In this document: positions 1 through 5,409 of the stretch, in pieces
Layout of the letters: every line of letters begins with the position of its first letter
Position numbering within the stretch: position 1 is the stretch's first letter
Assembly (NCBI GenBank): GCA_016869695.1
Contig: VGDN01000080.1
Coordinates: 1-5,454 of the forward strand
DNA: 5,454 bases
Reading direction: 5' to 3'
DNA from: Alphaproteobacteria bacterium
GTDB taxonomy: Bacteria > Pseudomonadota > Alphaproteobacteria > Rickettsiales > UBA1997
Made by a program: the position numbers and the translations under genes
Notes under the pieces: generated by a model
Told to the model about the DNA's origin: nothing
What the model saw: only the letters and a program-made list of their open reading frames with translations
The model's database searches: none

Positions 1-296
1 GCGCCATTGCCTTGCTCTTCTTTTTGCCTTACTTGGATCGCTCCAAAATCAAGTCCGGCGCCTACCGCCCGCTTTTCAAAAAATATTTTTGGCTCTTCAT
101 CTTTAACTTCGCCTTTCTTGGCTATTTAGGAAAATCACCCGCCGAAGGTTGGTATATCTGGGCTTCACGCTTTGCCACTCTTTACTACTACGCTTATTTT
201 TTACTGATTTTGCCAAAATTACCAAAATTCGAAAAATGCCTACCGCTACCGGAATCAATAGACTCAGATTACAAAGCGAAACATGGCCAGCATTGA
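1..296 (+). CDS. petB: Cytochrome b, C-terminal part of the bc1 complex subunit (5' truncated by window)
   Basis: This is the 3' end of the cytochrome b gene, the membrane subunit of the ubiquinol-cytochrome c reductase (complex III) that carries the quinone sites and b haems. The reading frame is open from base 3, so the start lies outside the window; the TTG at 12 is not a start. The visible protein has the family's C-terminal signature LPYLDRSKIKSGAYRP. Two hydrophobic helices follow, around YFWLFIFNFAFLGYLG and FATLYYYAYFLLILP, and then the usual ending in which an 'EK' follows the last helix. The haem ligands and Qo-site PEWY motif belong to the missing part. A polar tail of about 20 residues ends in KHGQH. 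The gene overlaps the next ORF by 14 bases and lies upstream of petC, as in an fbc/pet operon. Identification is by family resemblance and by the neighbouring cytochrome c1 gene. Confidence 0.93.
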   Translation, partial: AIALLFFLPYLDRSKIKSGAYRPLFKKYFWLFIFNFAFLGYLGKSPAEGWYIWASRFATLYYYAYFLLILPKLPKFEKCLPLPESIDSDYKAKHGQH

Positions 297-543
297 TTCA
301 AGCAAGCTCTATTACCTCCTAACCCAGAAATTAAAAACAAAAGGATTTCGTGCTGTGTGGCAAATTGTTGGGGCGAATCCAAATGCACCAAAAGTACCGT
401 GCCACCTCGTCGTTTGTAGTGACGGCAATCTAGGTGGTTATGCTTTCGGCATTAAGAAAAAAATTGAGATTTTGCGATCAGAAGGCGTGGAAACCGCCAA
501 TGGCAAAATCAAAGATTTCGAGAAGAAAATTTTTAAATTTTAG
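283..543 (+). CDS. Short MGMT/ATL-like protein (O6-alkylguanine alkyltransferase fold), shortened N-terminal region
   Basis: This 86-residue ORF matches the C-terminal DNA-binding/active-site domain of O6-alkylguanine-DNA alkyltransferases, which transfer alkyl groups from guanine to a cysteine. Visible motifs are RAVW (22-26; family RAVG) with the likely Arg finger R23, hinge Asn N32 in ANPNAPKVPCH, acceptor C40 and H41, GGY with Y53, and E67 in SEG. The N-C spacing of eight residues matches human N137/C145. Two things are odd. The family PCHR reads PCHL. Only five residues separate LTQKL from RAVW, whereas relatives have a further 14-18 residues with the TYG(x)IA helix. An in-frame TAG at 259 rules out a longer start, and no other frame holds the missing piece. 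The ATG overlaps petB by 14 bases with no good ribosome site, so translational coupling is likely. It could be a degenerate repair enzyme, a minimal alkyltransferase-like protein, or a decaying gene with an intact frame. Confidence 0.8.
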   Translation: MASIDSSKLYYLLTQKLKTKGFRAVWQIVGANPNAPKVPCHLVVCSDGNLGGYAFGIKKKIEILRSEGVETANGKIKDFEKKIFKF

Positions 544-545
544 GA

Positions 546-1328
546 ATGAAAAGAATTGTTTTAGCGCTGCTAGCCTTGCCATCTCTGGCCATTGCTAGCG
601 AGGTTTTAGACCTAACTAAAACCCCAATTGAAACCCATGCACTTCATCCAAAAGAAATGCGTTGGGAATTTGATGGATTTTTTGGATCGATCGATCGCGC
701 TTCTGCGCAACGTGGTTACCAGGTTTACAAAGAGGTGTGTTCCGCTTGTCACGGCCTACAGCGCGTGGCTTACCGCAACCTCACCGAAATCGGATTTTCA
801 GAAGGGGAGGTAAAACAAATCGCTTCTGAGGCTTTAATAACTGACGGTCCAAATGACGAAGGAGAAATGTTTGAACGTCCCGGCCTTCCTTCCGACAAAT
901 TTGTTGGCCCTTACGCTAATGAACAAGCGGCACGCGCGGCCAATAGTGGTGCTTATCCACCGGATTTGTCGTTAATCATCAAAGCTCGCCATGATGGTGC
1001 GAATTATGTTTATTCTCTACTCACTGGCTTCACCGATGCACCAAACAATTTCCCACTCGTGCAAGGAAAAATTTACAATCCTTACTTTGAAGGCAGGCAG
1101 ATCTCCATGCCAGAACCAATCACTGATGACGGACAAGTTGAGTACAAGGACGGCACTTATGCTACCAAGGAGCAAATGGTGATTGACGTTGTAAACTTCT
1201 TGCAGTGGGCCGCCGAACCAGAAACTGAGCATCGCAAAAAAATGGGCGTTCGCACTATGATTTTCCTTGGCATTCTTTTTGTAATCCTTCTCGCTGCCAA
1301 AAAGGCGGTGTGGAAAAACGTGAAGTAA
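546..1328 (+). CDS. petC: Cytochrome c1 of the bc1 complex
   Basis: This is the c-type haem subunit of complex III, which passes electrons from the Rieske centre to a soluble or membrane cytochrome c on the periplasmic side. The 260-residue protein starts with a signal peptide (KR, hydrophobic 4-14, likely cleavage near AIA-S at 17/18). The haem-binding CSACH follows (C65, C68, H69) within a typical RGYQVYKEVCSACHGL stretch. Family blocks are NEQAARAANSGAYPPDLS (125-142) and NPYFEGRQISMPEP, where M188 is the expected axial haem ligand. A single C-terminal membrane helix at about 235-251 and a basic tail anchor it. It begins two bases after the MGMT-like stop and ends one base before nuoE. AGGA sits almost against the ATG, so re-initiation from the upstream gene probably helps translation. 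Length and motifs look complete and functional. Confidence 0.96.
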   Translation: MKRIVLALLALPSLAIASEVLDLTKTPIETHALHPKEMRWEFDGFFGSIDRASAQRGYQVYKEVCSACHGLQRVAYRNLTEIGFSEGEVKQIASEALITDGPNDEGEMFERPGLPSDKFVGPYANEQAARAANSGAYPPDLSLIIKARHDGANYVYSLLTGFTDAPNNFPLVQGKIYNPYFEGRQISMPEPITDDGQVEYKDGTYATKEQMVIDVVNFLQWAAEPETEHRKKMGVRTMIFLGILFVILLAAKKAVWKNVK

Positions 1329-1329
1329 A

Positions 1330-1872
1330 ATGACTTTCGAGTTCAGCGACAAAAACCAAGAGCAGGTTAGAAAAATCCTCGCCAAATATCCGGCCGAGAG
1401 AAAGAAGTCTGCGGTAATGCCACTACTAGATTTGGCACAGCGCCAGAATAACAATTGGGTCTCAAAAGACGTGATTGCCGAAATCGCCAAGCTGCTCGAG
1501 ATGCCGGAGATTAAAGTCTACGAGGTCGCCAGTTTCTACACGATGTATAACCTCAAACCAGTTGGGAAATATCTACTGCAATTCTGCCGCACTACGCCCT
1601 GCATGTTGCGCGGCATTGATCAAATTATTAAAGACTGCGAGAAAAAACTTGGAATTGAAATGGATGAAACCACCGCTGACGGGCTTTTTACTTTAAAGGA
1701 AGTCGAGTGTCTTGGCGCCTGCGTCAATGCGCCCGTAGTGCAAATCAATGATGATTTCGCGGAAGATCTTACCTCCGAAAATTTCCTAAAAATCCTCGAA
1801 GATCTCAAAGCCGGTAAACAATTTCAAATCGGCTCACAGACTGGAAGACAATGCTCGGCGGCTCAGGTTTAA
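1330..1872 (+). CDS. nuoE: NADH-quinone oxidoreductase subunit E (2Fe-2S, 24 kDa-type)
   Basis: NuoE is part of the NADH-oxidising arm of complex I on the cytoplasmic side and carries the off-path 2Fe-2S cluster N1a. The 180-residue protein has the thioredoxin-like fold signature: a helical N-terminal part (about 10-75, with EVASFYTMYNLKPVG), then CRTTPC (C86, C91) and ECLGAC (C127, C131). The ligand spacings of 5, 36 and 4 residues equal those of E. coli NuoE as I recall them. All four ligands are present. The C-terminal tail GSQTGRQCSAAQV fits the usual Gly-Arg-containing tail. The gene starts one base after the petC stop and so is probably co-transcribed with the bc1 genes. No other nuo gene is visible next to it; the downstream neighbour is a fic gene behind a control region. 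Family assignment is firm. Confidence 0.96.
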   Translation: MTFEFSDKNQEQVRKILAKYPAERKKSAVMPLLDLAQRQNNNWVSKDVIAEIAKLLEMPEIKVYEVASFYTMYNLKPVGKYLLQFCRTTPCMLRGIDQIIKDCEKKLGIEMDETTADGLFTLKEVECLGACVNAPVVQINDDFAEDLTSENFLKILEDLKAGKQFQIGSQTGRQCSAAQV

Positions 1873-1877
1873 TAATG

Positions 1878-1888
1878 GGTAAATTACC
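1878..1888. promoter_or_regulatory. Small perfect dyad GGTAA-A-TTACC in copy 1 only
   Basis: A perfect 5-1-5 inverted repeat that directly abuts the GGTATA dyad. The equivalent stretch in copy 2 (GGTAAAACACT) has lost the symmetry. It may be an extra half-operator or simply part of the repeat; its role is unknown. Confidence 0.4.
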
Positions 1889-1903
1889 GGTATAGATTAT
1901 ACC
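1889..1903. promoter_or_regulatory. Candidate operator 1 (GGTATA-GAT-TATACC)
   Basis: A perfect 6-3-6 inverted repeat with its centre at 1896. Its twin is centred at 1949, so both would lie on about the same face of the helix (53 bases, about 5 turns). That arrangement suits cooperative binding of a dimeric repressor. A weak hairpin acting as a terminator for the pet-nuoE transcript is an alternative, since a T-run (1911-1915) lies seven bases after it, but a six-pair AT-rich stem is poor for that. Confidence 0.62.
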
Positions 1904-1930
1904 TATTGCCTTTTTAAAGGTGTAATGATA

Positions 1931-1960
1931 GGTAAAACACTGGTATATCTTATACCTATT
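1931..1960 (+). repeat. Direct repeat copy 2 upstream of fic (30 bases)
   Basis: Second 30-base unit, exactly 53 bases downstream of copy 1. The conserved parts are GGTAAA at the left and the GGTATA/TATACCTATT portion at the right. Most of the divergence is in the left dyad and in the dyad spacer, which suggests the GGTATA-TATACC core is the constrained part. Confidence 0.9.
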
Positions 1961-1962
1961 AT
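1934..1962 (+). promoter_or_regulatory. Candidate fic promoter
   Basis: A TATTAT -10 box (1957-1962, 5 of 6 to consensus) lies 17 bases after a weak -35-like AAAACA (1934-1939, 3 of 6). Transcription would start near 1969, leaving a leader of about 18 bases. The 17-base spacer (1940-1956) contains operator 2 almost exactly. The weak -35 makes this tentative. Confidence 0.38.
1942..1956. promoter_or_regulatory. Candidate operator 2 (GGTATA-TCT-TATACC)
   Basis: A second perfect 6-3-6 inverted repeat, with the same arms as operator 1 and a different 3-base spacer. It lies 30 bases before the fic start and falls inside the spacer of the best promoter candidate, where a bound protein would block RNA polymerase. 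The likely ligand is the Fic protein's own C-terminal winged helix; this is inference. Confidence 0.65.
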
Positions 1963-1986
1963 TTATTCACCAAAATCTGCAGGAAA

Positions 1987-3336
1987 ATGGAAAAGCTGTA
2001 TAAAATAGAGCAACCAAATCTCAGCAATATCGAAGTTGATCTAACACTTCTCTCCGAGACTCGAAAACCTGAAGTTAAAGCGGCGATAAAACGCGCCTGC
2101 TCCCCAGAATACTTACATTGGAAAGATCTGAAATATAAAAACTGGATTCCAGATCAGTTCAGAAATCACAAAGAAAAATTCTGGTTATTGGTGAAATTTG
2201 CTCGGCAATCTGGATCTGCAGTAACAAAAATTCGTGATCACAAAAAAAATTTCTTCACCTGGAAAAAACTCAATCATTACGAAGAGATGCTTCACGAAAT
2301 CACCTTAGATATGAGTAGATACTTACTCGATATTCCTGATGCCTCATCAACAGATTATCAAAAATACCAATCTCAGAGCTTGATCGAAGAAGCCATCGCC
2401 TCATCTCAATTAGAAGGAGCTCACACTACTAGAAAAGCCGCAAAAAGAATGATTGAAGAAAAAAGAGAACCAAAAACCGCAGATGAAAGAATGATCTACA
2501 ACAATTTCATCGCGATGAAGGCGATACAGGAAAAATTCAAAAATGAGAAGCTCAGCCTCGATGTTTTATTTGATCTGCATCGCATGTTAACTATTGGCAC
2601 CGATTCTGTAAAAGAACATGAACAAGGCCGCTTCCGACTTGATTCAGACAAAATCGTAATCACCAAAGGCGATGATCCGACAGTTATAAGTTATGTAACG
2701 CCACCGATGGATTTCGTAAAAAAAGAAATTTTCCACCTCATCGATTTTGCTAATGATGAGCTAGATGAAAAAGATTTTGTTCATCCAGTAATCAAAGCAA
2801 TAATGCTGCATTTCTGGATCGGTCTTTTGCACCCTTTTGTAGATGGAAATGGAAGATTGGCGCGTGGTCTTTTTTACTGGTATCTGCTTAGAAAAGGGTA
2901 TTGGGCTTTCGCTTTCTTGCCGATTTCAATCGCCATCAAAGCAGCACCAGCACAATATAGCGAAGCCTACATTCTCAGCGAGCAAGATGATACTGATCTG
3001 ACTTATTTCATCAATTACCACATCAAGAAAATAAACGAAGCGATCGAGAATTTCAGAAAGTTTTTCAAACAAAAATCTCTCGAATCACGCAAGATAAATA
3101 AAATTCTAAACGAGCATAATAGCTTGAACCGCCGCCAAATCGAAACCCTCGCCAACATCAAACAAAATCCTGAAAGGCAGCTAACCGCCACCCTCTATAA
3201 AAATATCCACAATATTACCAAAGTTACCGCGATTAAAGACCTTAGAACCCTGCGGGATTCAGGTTTTGTAGTATCTCGCAAGAAAGGCAGAAACATCTTC
3301 TACACGACCACTAAAAAGATCGACGAGATCTTCTAA
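1987..3336 (+). CDS. Fic family protein (class II, probable AMP-transferase) with C-terminal winged helix
   Basis: Fic enzymes usually transfer AMP from ATP to a hydroxyl side chain of a target protein. This 449-residue protein has an N-terminal helical region (about 40-115, WKDLKYKNWIP onward). Next is the class II inhibitory motif [S/T]xxxE[G/N] as SSQLEG, with S139, E143 and G144. A flap-like hairpin (about 216-240) precedes the full catalytic motif HPFVDGNGRLAR (H282-R293), in which no catalytic residue is lost. Residues about 370-445 look like a winged-helix DNA-binding domain (LNRRQIETLANI ... AIKDLRTLRDSGFVVSRKKGRNIFY). E143 should block ATP in the resting state, so the protein carries its own antitoxin element, and no separate one is adjacent. 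The start has AGGA only two bases before ATG. Two operator-like dyads lie upstream, suggesting autoregulation. The target is unknown. The gene appears more AT-rich than the respiratory genes, compatible with transfer but not proof. Confidence 0.93.
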   Translation: MEKLYKIEQPNLSNIEVDLTLLSETRKPEVKAAIKRACSPEYLHWKDLKYKNWIPDQFRNHKEKFWLLVKFARQSGSAVTKIRDHKKNFFTWKKLNHYEEMLHEITLDMSRYLLDIPDASSTDYQKYQSQSLIEEAIASSQLEGAHTTRKAAKRMIEEKREPKTADERMIYNNFIAMKAIQEKFKNEKLSLDVLFDLHRMLTIGTDSVKEHEQGRFRLDSDKIVITKGDDPTVISYVTPPMDFVKKEIFHLIDFANDELDEKDFVHPVIKAIMLHFWIGLLHPFVDGNGRLARGLFYWYLLRKGYWAFAFLPISIAIKAAPAQYSEAYILSEQDDTDLTYFINYHIKKINEAIENFRKFFKQKSLESRKINKILNEHNSLNRRQIETLANIKQNPERQLTATLYKNIHNITKVTAIKDLRTLRDSGFVVSRKKGRNIFYTTTKKIDEIF

Positions 3337-3350
3337 GGACACCTCTAAAA
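3334..3350 (+). repeat. Left terminal inverted repeat
   Basis: TAAGGACACCTCTAAAA, overlapping the fic stop codon. It differs from the reverse complement of the right arm only at 3339 (A instead of G). Symmetry ends on both sides of the 17 bases. Confidence 0.85.
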
Positions 3351-3398
3351 TCCGATGCTATTTTTTTGGAACACAAAAAATCCCTCGAAAAAATCAAT

Positions 3399-3415
3399 TT
3401 TTAGAGGTGCCCTTA
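3399..3415 (-). repeat. Right terminal inverted repeat
   Basis: TTTTAGAGGTGCCCTTA, ending 11 bases before the GTG start of the ABC-F gene. It therefore contributes to, or displaces, that gene's upstream control region. Confidence 0.85.
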
Positions 3416-3426
3416 AATAATTTTCA

Positions 3427-4917
3427 GTGATACGAGCCAAAAATTTATCGATTTCCTTTTCCGGTCGCGAAATTTTCTCCGAAGGAAATTTCATCATTAA
3501 TGCGCGTGAAAAACTTGGGCTGATTGGGCGCAATGGCAGCGGCAAATCGACGTTTTTAAAATTAATTTTACAAAAACTTGAGCCGGATGAGGGTGCAGTG
3601 GAAATCCCGCGCGGCTATCGCATTGGCCACTTGGAACAGCATATAAACTTCACTCACGAAACTGTTTTGGAGGAGATTTGCTCGATACTCCCAGAAAATC
3701 GTGAGCATGAAGGGTGGAAGGGTGAAAATATTTTATACGGCCTCGGCTTCACTTATGACGATCTCTACAAGGATCCCAAAAGATTCTCCGGTGGTTATCA
3801 GGTAAAATTAAATCTGGCGAAGTTGCTGTTGATGGAGCCGCAAATGCTCTTGCTCGACGAACCAACCAACTATCTCGACATCCACTCGATCCGCTGGCTG
3901 AAAGAGTTCCTGCAAGATTGGCGAGGCGAGTTGATTTTGATTACGCATGATCGCGCTTTTATGGATTCCGTGATCACTCACACACTTCTGATCCACCGCA
4001 ACTCCTTCAAAAAAGTACCGGGAAACACGCAAGGCCTGCGCGAAAAAATTGCCGCCGAAGAAGAGATTTACGAAAAAACCCGCGTCAATGAAGAGAAGCA
4101 AAGACAGAAAACTCAGGAATGGATAGATCGCTTTAAAGCCAAGGCCAGCATGGCTTCACGCGCCCAGTCACGCGCAAAAATGTTGGAGAAGCAAGAAGTG
4201 AAAGAGAAGTTGGTCGATGTCGCGACCCTTGATTTTAAATTCACGCATTCGCCTTACGGCAGTAAAGAGAATATGATTGAGGTGGATGGGTTGGCTTTCA
4301 GCTACAACACTAATCACCGCTTGATTAATAATCTCTCATTCAAGGTCGAGAATGGCGATAAAATCTGCGTCATCGGCAAAAACGGCAAAGGTAAATCAAC
4401 TTTGCTAAAGCTTCTAACCCAAGAGCTGAAACCGCTCCACGGCAATGTAAAAACCAATCCAAAAGTTGAAATCGGCTATTTTGGTCAGATGAATATCGAC
4501 CGCCTCAACCCCAATCTAACCGTTTACGAGGAGCTGCAAAAAGTTGATGAGAGACTTCCTCAAACCAGAGTACGTCAGGTCTGCGGCAATATGATGTTTT
4601 CTTCTGACCTCGCCAATAAGAAAATTTCTATACTTTCCGGTGGCGAAAAGTCGCGAGTGATGCTCGGAAAAATTTTGCTCAAAGGCGCGAATCTACTTTT
4701 GCTCGACGAGCCAACAAATCACCTTGACATGGAATCATGCGAGTCCCTGCTGGAAGCGATCAAAAGCTTTGAGGGCTCAGTGATAACAGTGACTCACGAC
4801 GAACATTTCCTTCACGAAATCGCCAACAAACTAGTCATCTTCGACAACAACAAAACCTTTACCTTTGAGGATTCTTACGAGTTTTTCTTAAAGAGAATTG
4901 GTTGGAGTGAATCTTAG
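3427..4917 (+). CDS. ABC-F family ATPase (ribosome-associated, two nucleotide-binding domains)
   Basis: ABC-F proteins have two ATPase domains and no membrane part. Known members act at the ribosomal E site as translation factors or antibiotic-protection proteins. This 496-residue protein has domain 1 with Walker A GRNGSGKST (34-42), signature SGGYQ (121-125), Walker B LLLDEPTNYLD (141-151) and switch His H174. A charged helical linker follows (about 205-275, rich in E, K, Q and R; the part that reaches the P-site tRNA in the family). Domain 2 has GKNGKGKST (317-325), LSGGEKSR (403-410), LLLLDEPTNHLD (423-434) and H457. There is no EttA-like arm insertion between Walker A and signature 1. Both catalytic Glu (E145, E428) are present. 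The GTG start gives the family's usual MIxAxNLSISF opening, but no ribosome site is visible. The exact subfamily (Uup, YheS or a resistance type) cannot be settled by eye. Confidence 0.93.
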   Translation: MIRAKNLSISFSGREIFSEGNFIINAREKLGLIGRNGSGKSTFLKLILQKLEPDEGAVEIPRGYRIGHLEQHINFTHETVLEEICSILPENREHEGWKGENILYGLGFTYDDLYKDPKRFSGGYQVKLNLAKLLLMEPQMLLLDEPTNYLDIHSIRWLKEFLQDWRGELILITHDRAFMDSVITHTLLIHRNSFKKVPGNTQGLREKIAAEEEIYEKTRVNEEKQRQKTQEWIDRFKAKASMASRAQSRAKMLEKQEVKEKLVDVATLDFKFTHSPYGSKENMIEVDGLAFSYNTNHRLINNLSFKVENGDKICVIGKNGKGKSTLLKLLTQELKPLHGNVKTNPKVEIGYFGQMNIDRLNPNLTVYEELQKVDERLPQTRVRQVCGNMMFSSDLANKKISILSGGEKSRVMLGKILLKGANLLLLDEPTNHLDMESCESLLEAIKSFEGSVITVTHDEHFLHEIANKLVIFDNNKTFTFEDSYEFFLKRIGWSES

Positions 4918-4922
4918 TTTTT

Positions 4923-5405
4923 ATGAAAATCAGACCAGCAACAGAAAAAGATTTTGACGAAATCTGGAAAATTTTTCGTGACGTAATTGCCACCGAAGAC
5001 ACTTACGTTAATCGCGCCGAAACCACGTGGGATGAGGCCTACACGAAGTGGATGGACAAGGAAGCAAGAATTCTTGTTGCTGAATTAAATGACAAAATCG
5101 TCGGCGCTTCCCTCTTAAAACCAAATCGAGTCGACCTTGGTTCACATGTCGCTAATGCCAGCTTCATCGTCGATGTCAACACGCGCAAAGCCGGTGTTGG
5201 CAAGGCCCTAGCCCTACATGCACTCACCACCGCAAAATCACTTGGCTACCGCGCAATGCAGTTTAATTTTGTCGTCTCCACCAATACCGCTGCTGTCAAA
5301 CTCTGGAAATCAGTAGGCTTCTCAATCACTGGCATCATCCCTGGAGGCTTTAAACACAAGACTTTGGGATATGTTGATGCATATGTGATGTTTAAGAAGT
5401 TATAG
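4923..5405 (+). CDS. GNAT family N-acetyltransferase, Mpr1-like group
   Basis: This is an acetyl-CoA-dependent acetyltransferase of 160 residues that starts IRPATEKDFDEIWKIF, the usual GNAT opening helix. The acetyl-CoA site is R88-K-A-G91-V-G93 (R/QxxGxG/A), after the beta strand NASFIVDV. Downstream, GYRAMQFNFVVSTNTAAVKLWKSVGF (109-133) and LGYVDAYVMFKKL (148-160) match a GNAT group that I associate with yeast Mpr1, an acetyltransferase acting on toxic proline analogues; bacterial members are mostly of unknown substrate. The group resemblance is from memory of motifs, so the substrate is not assigned. The gene follows the ABC-F stop by five T bases and probably shares its transcript. GGAG at 4904-4907 is too far (15 bases) to be a good ribosome site, so coupling is likely. 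It ends four bases before a tRNA. Confidence 0.88.
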   Translation: MKIRPATEKDFDEIWKIFRDVIATEDTYVNRAETTWDEAYTKWMDKEARILVAELNDKIVGASLLKPNRVDLGSHVANASFIVDVNTRKAGVGKALALHALTTAKSLGYRAMQFNFVVSTNTAAVKLWKSVGFSITGIIPGGFKHKTLGYVDAYVMFKKL

Positions 5406-5409
5406 ATAC

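Larger units (their letters stand above)
1878..1907 (+). repeat. Direct repeat copy 1 upstream of fic (30 bases)
   Basis: First of two 30-base units beginning GGTAAA and ending TATACCTATT. It matches the copy at 1931-1960 at 25 of 30 positions, with mismatches at unit positions 7, 8, 11, 18 and 19. The TAATG stretches ahead of the units (1873-1877 and 1923-1927) are also shared but offset differently. The unit begins five bases after the nuoE stop. Confidence 0.9.
3334..3415. mobile_element. Putative MITE-like element with 17-base terminal inverted repeats
   Basis: The ends TAAGGACACCTCTAAAA (3334-3350) and TTTTAGAGGTGCCCTTA (3399-3415) are inverted repeats matching at 16 of 17 positions, around a 48-base AT-rich interior. 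If the outer TA on each side is a target-site duplication, the element proper is 3336-3413 (78 bases) and begins AGG. TA duplication is typical of the IS630/Tc1-mariner group, so a non-autonomous element or an IS remnant is possible. Removing the element and one TA would leave TTC TAA ATAA, so the fic stop codon would survive the insertion. The interior encodes nothing recognisable and contains AAAAAATC twice (3375-3382, 3388-3395). Alternatively it is a stable hairpin at the fic mRNA end, but no T-run follows either arm, so it is not a classical terminator. Confidence 0.55.

Noticed and set aside
1..296. Complete small gene starting at TTG 12
   Set aside because: The frame is open upstream to the window edge and the protein is plainly the C-terminal end of cytochrome b.
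1017..1490. 157-codon open frame on the minus strand across petC and nuoE
   Set aside because: It lies antisense to two clearly identified respiratory genes, its translation has no recognisable family features, and it has no start context. It is a shadow frame.
1909..1920. CCTTT-TT-AAAGG dyad between the two repeat units as a terminator or third operator
   Set aside because: It shares no arms with the GGTATA dyads, has a two-base loop and weak pairing, and is not followed by a T-run. It is probably chance in AT-rich DNA.
1878..1960. CRISPR array or iteron origin
   Set aside because: There are only two units, with no equal unique spacers and no cas or replication gene nearby. The dyads directly ahead of fic fit operators better.
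3334..3415. Rho-independent terminator for fic
   Set aside because: The stem is strong but the loop would be 48 bases and neither arm is followed by a T-run, so the canonical form is absent. A transcript-end hairpin role is not excluded.
3345..3545. 66-codon minus-strand frame crossing the inverted-repeat element into the ABC-F gene
   Set aside because: Half of it is antisense to the ABC-F N-terminus and the rest is low-complexity repeat sequence with no family resemblance. It could at most be debris of an IS reading frame, which cannot be supported.
3808..4101. 97-codon minus-strand frame inside the ABC-F gene
   Set aside because: It is antisense to the conserved signature and Walker B region, whose codon use creates the open frame.
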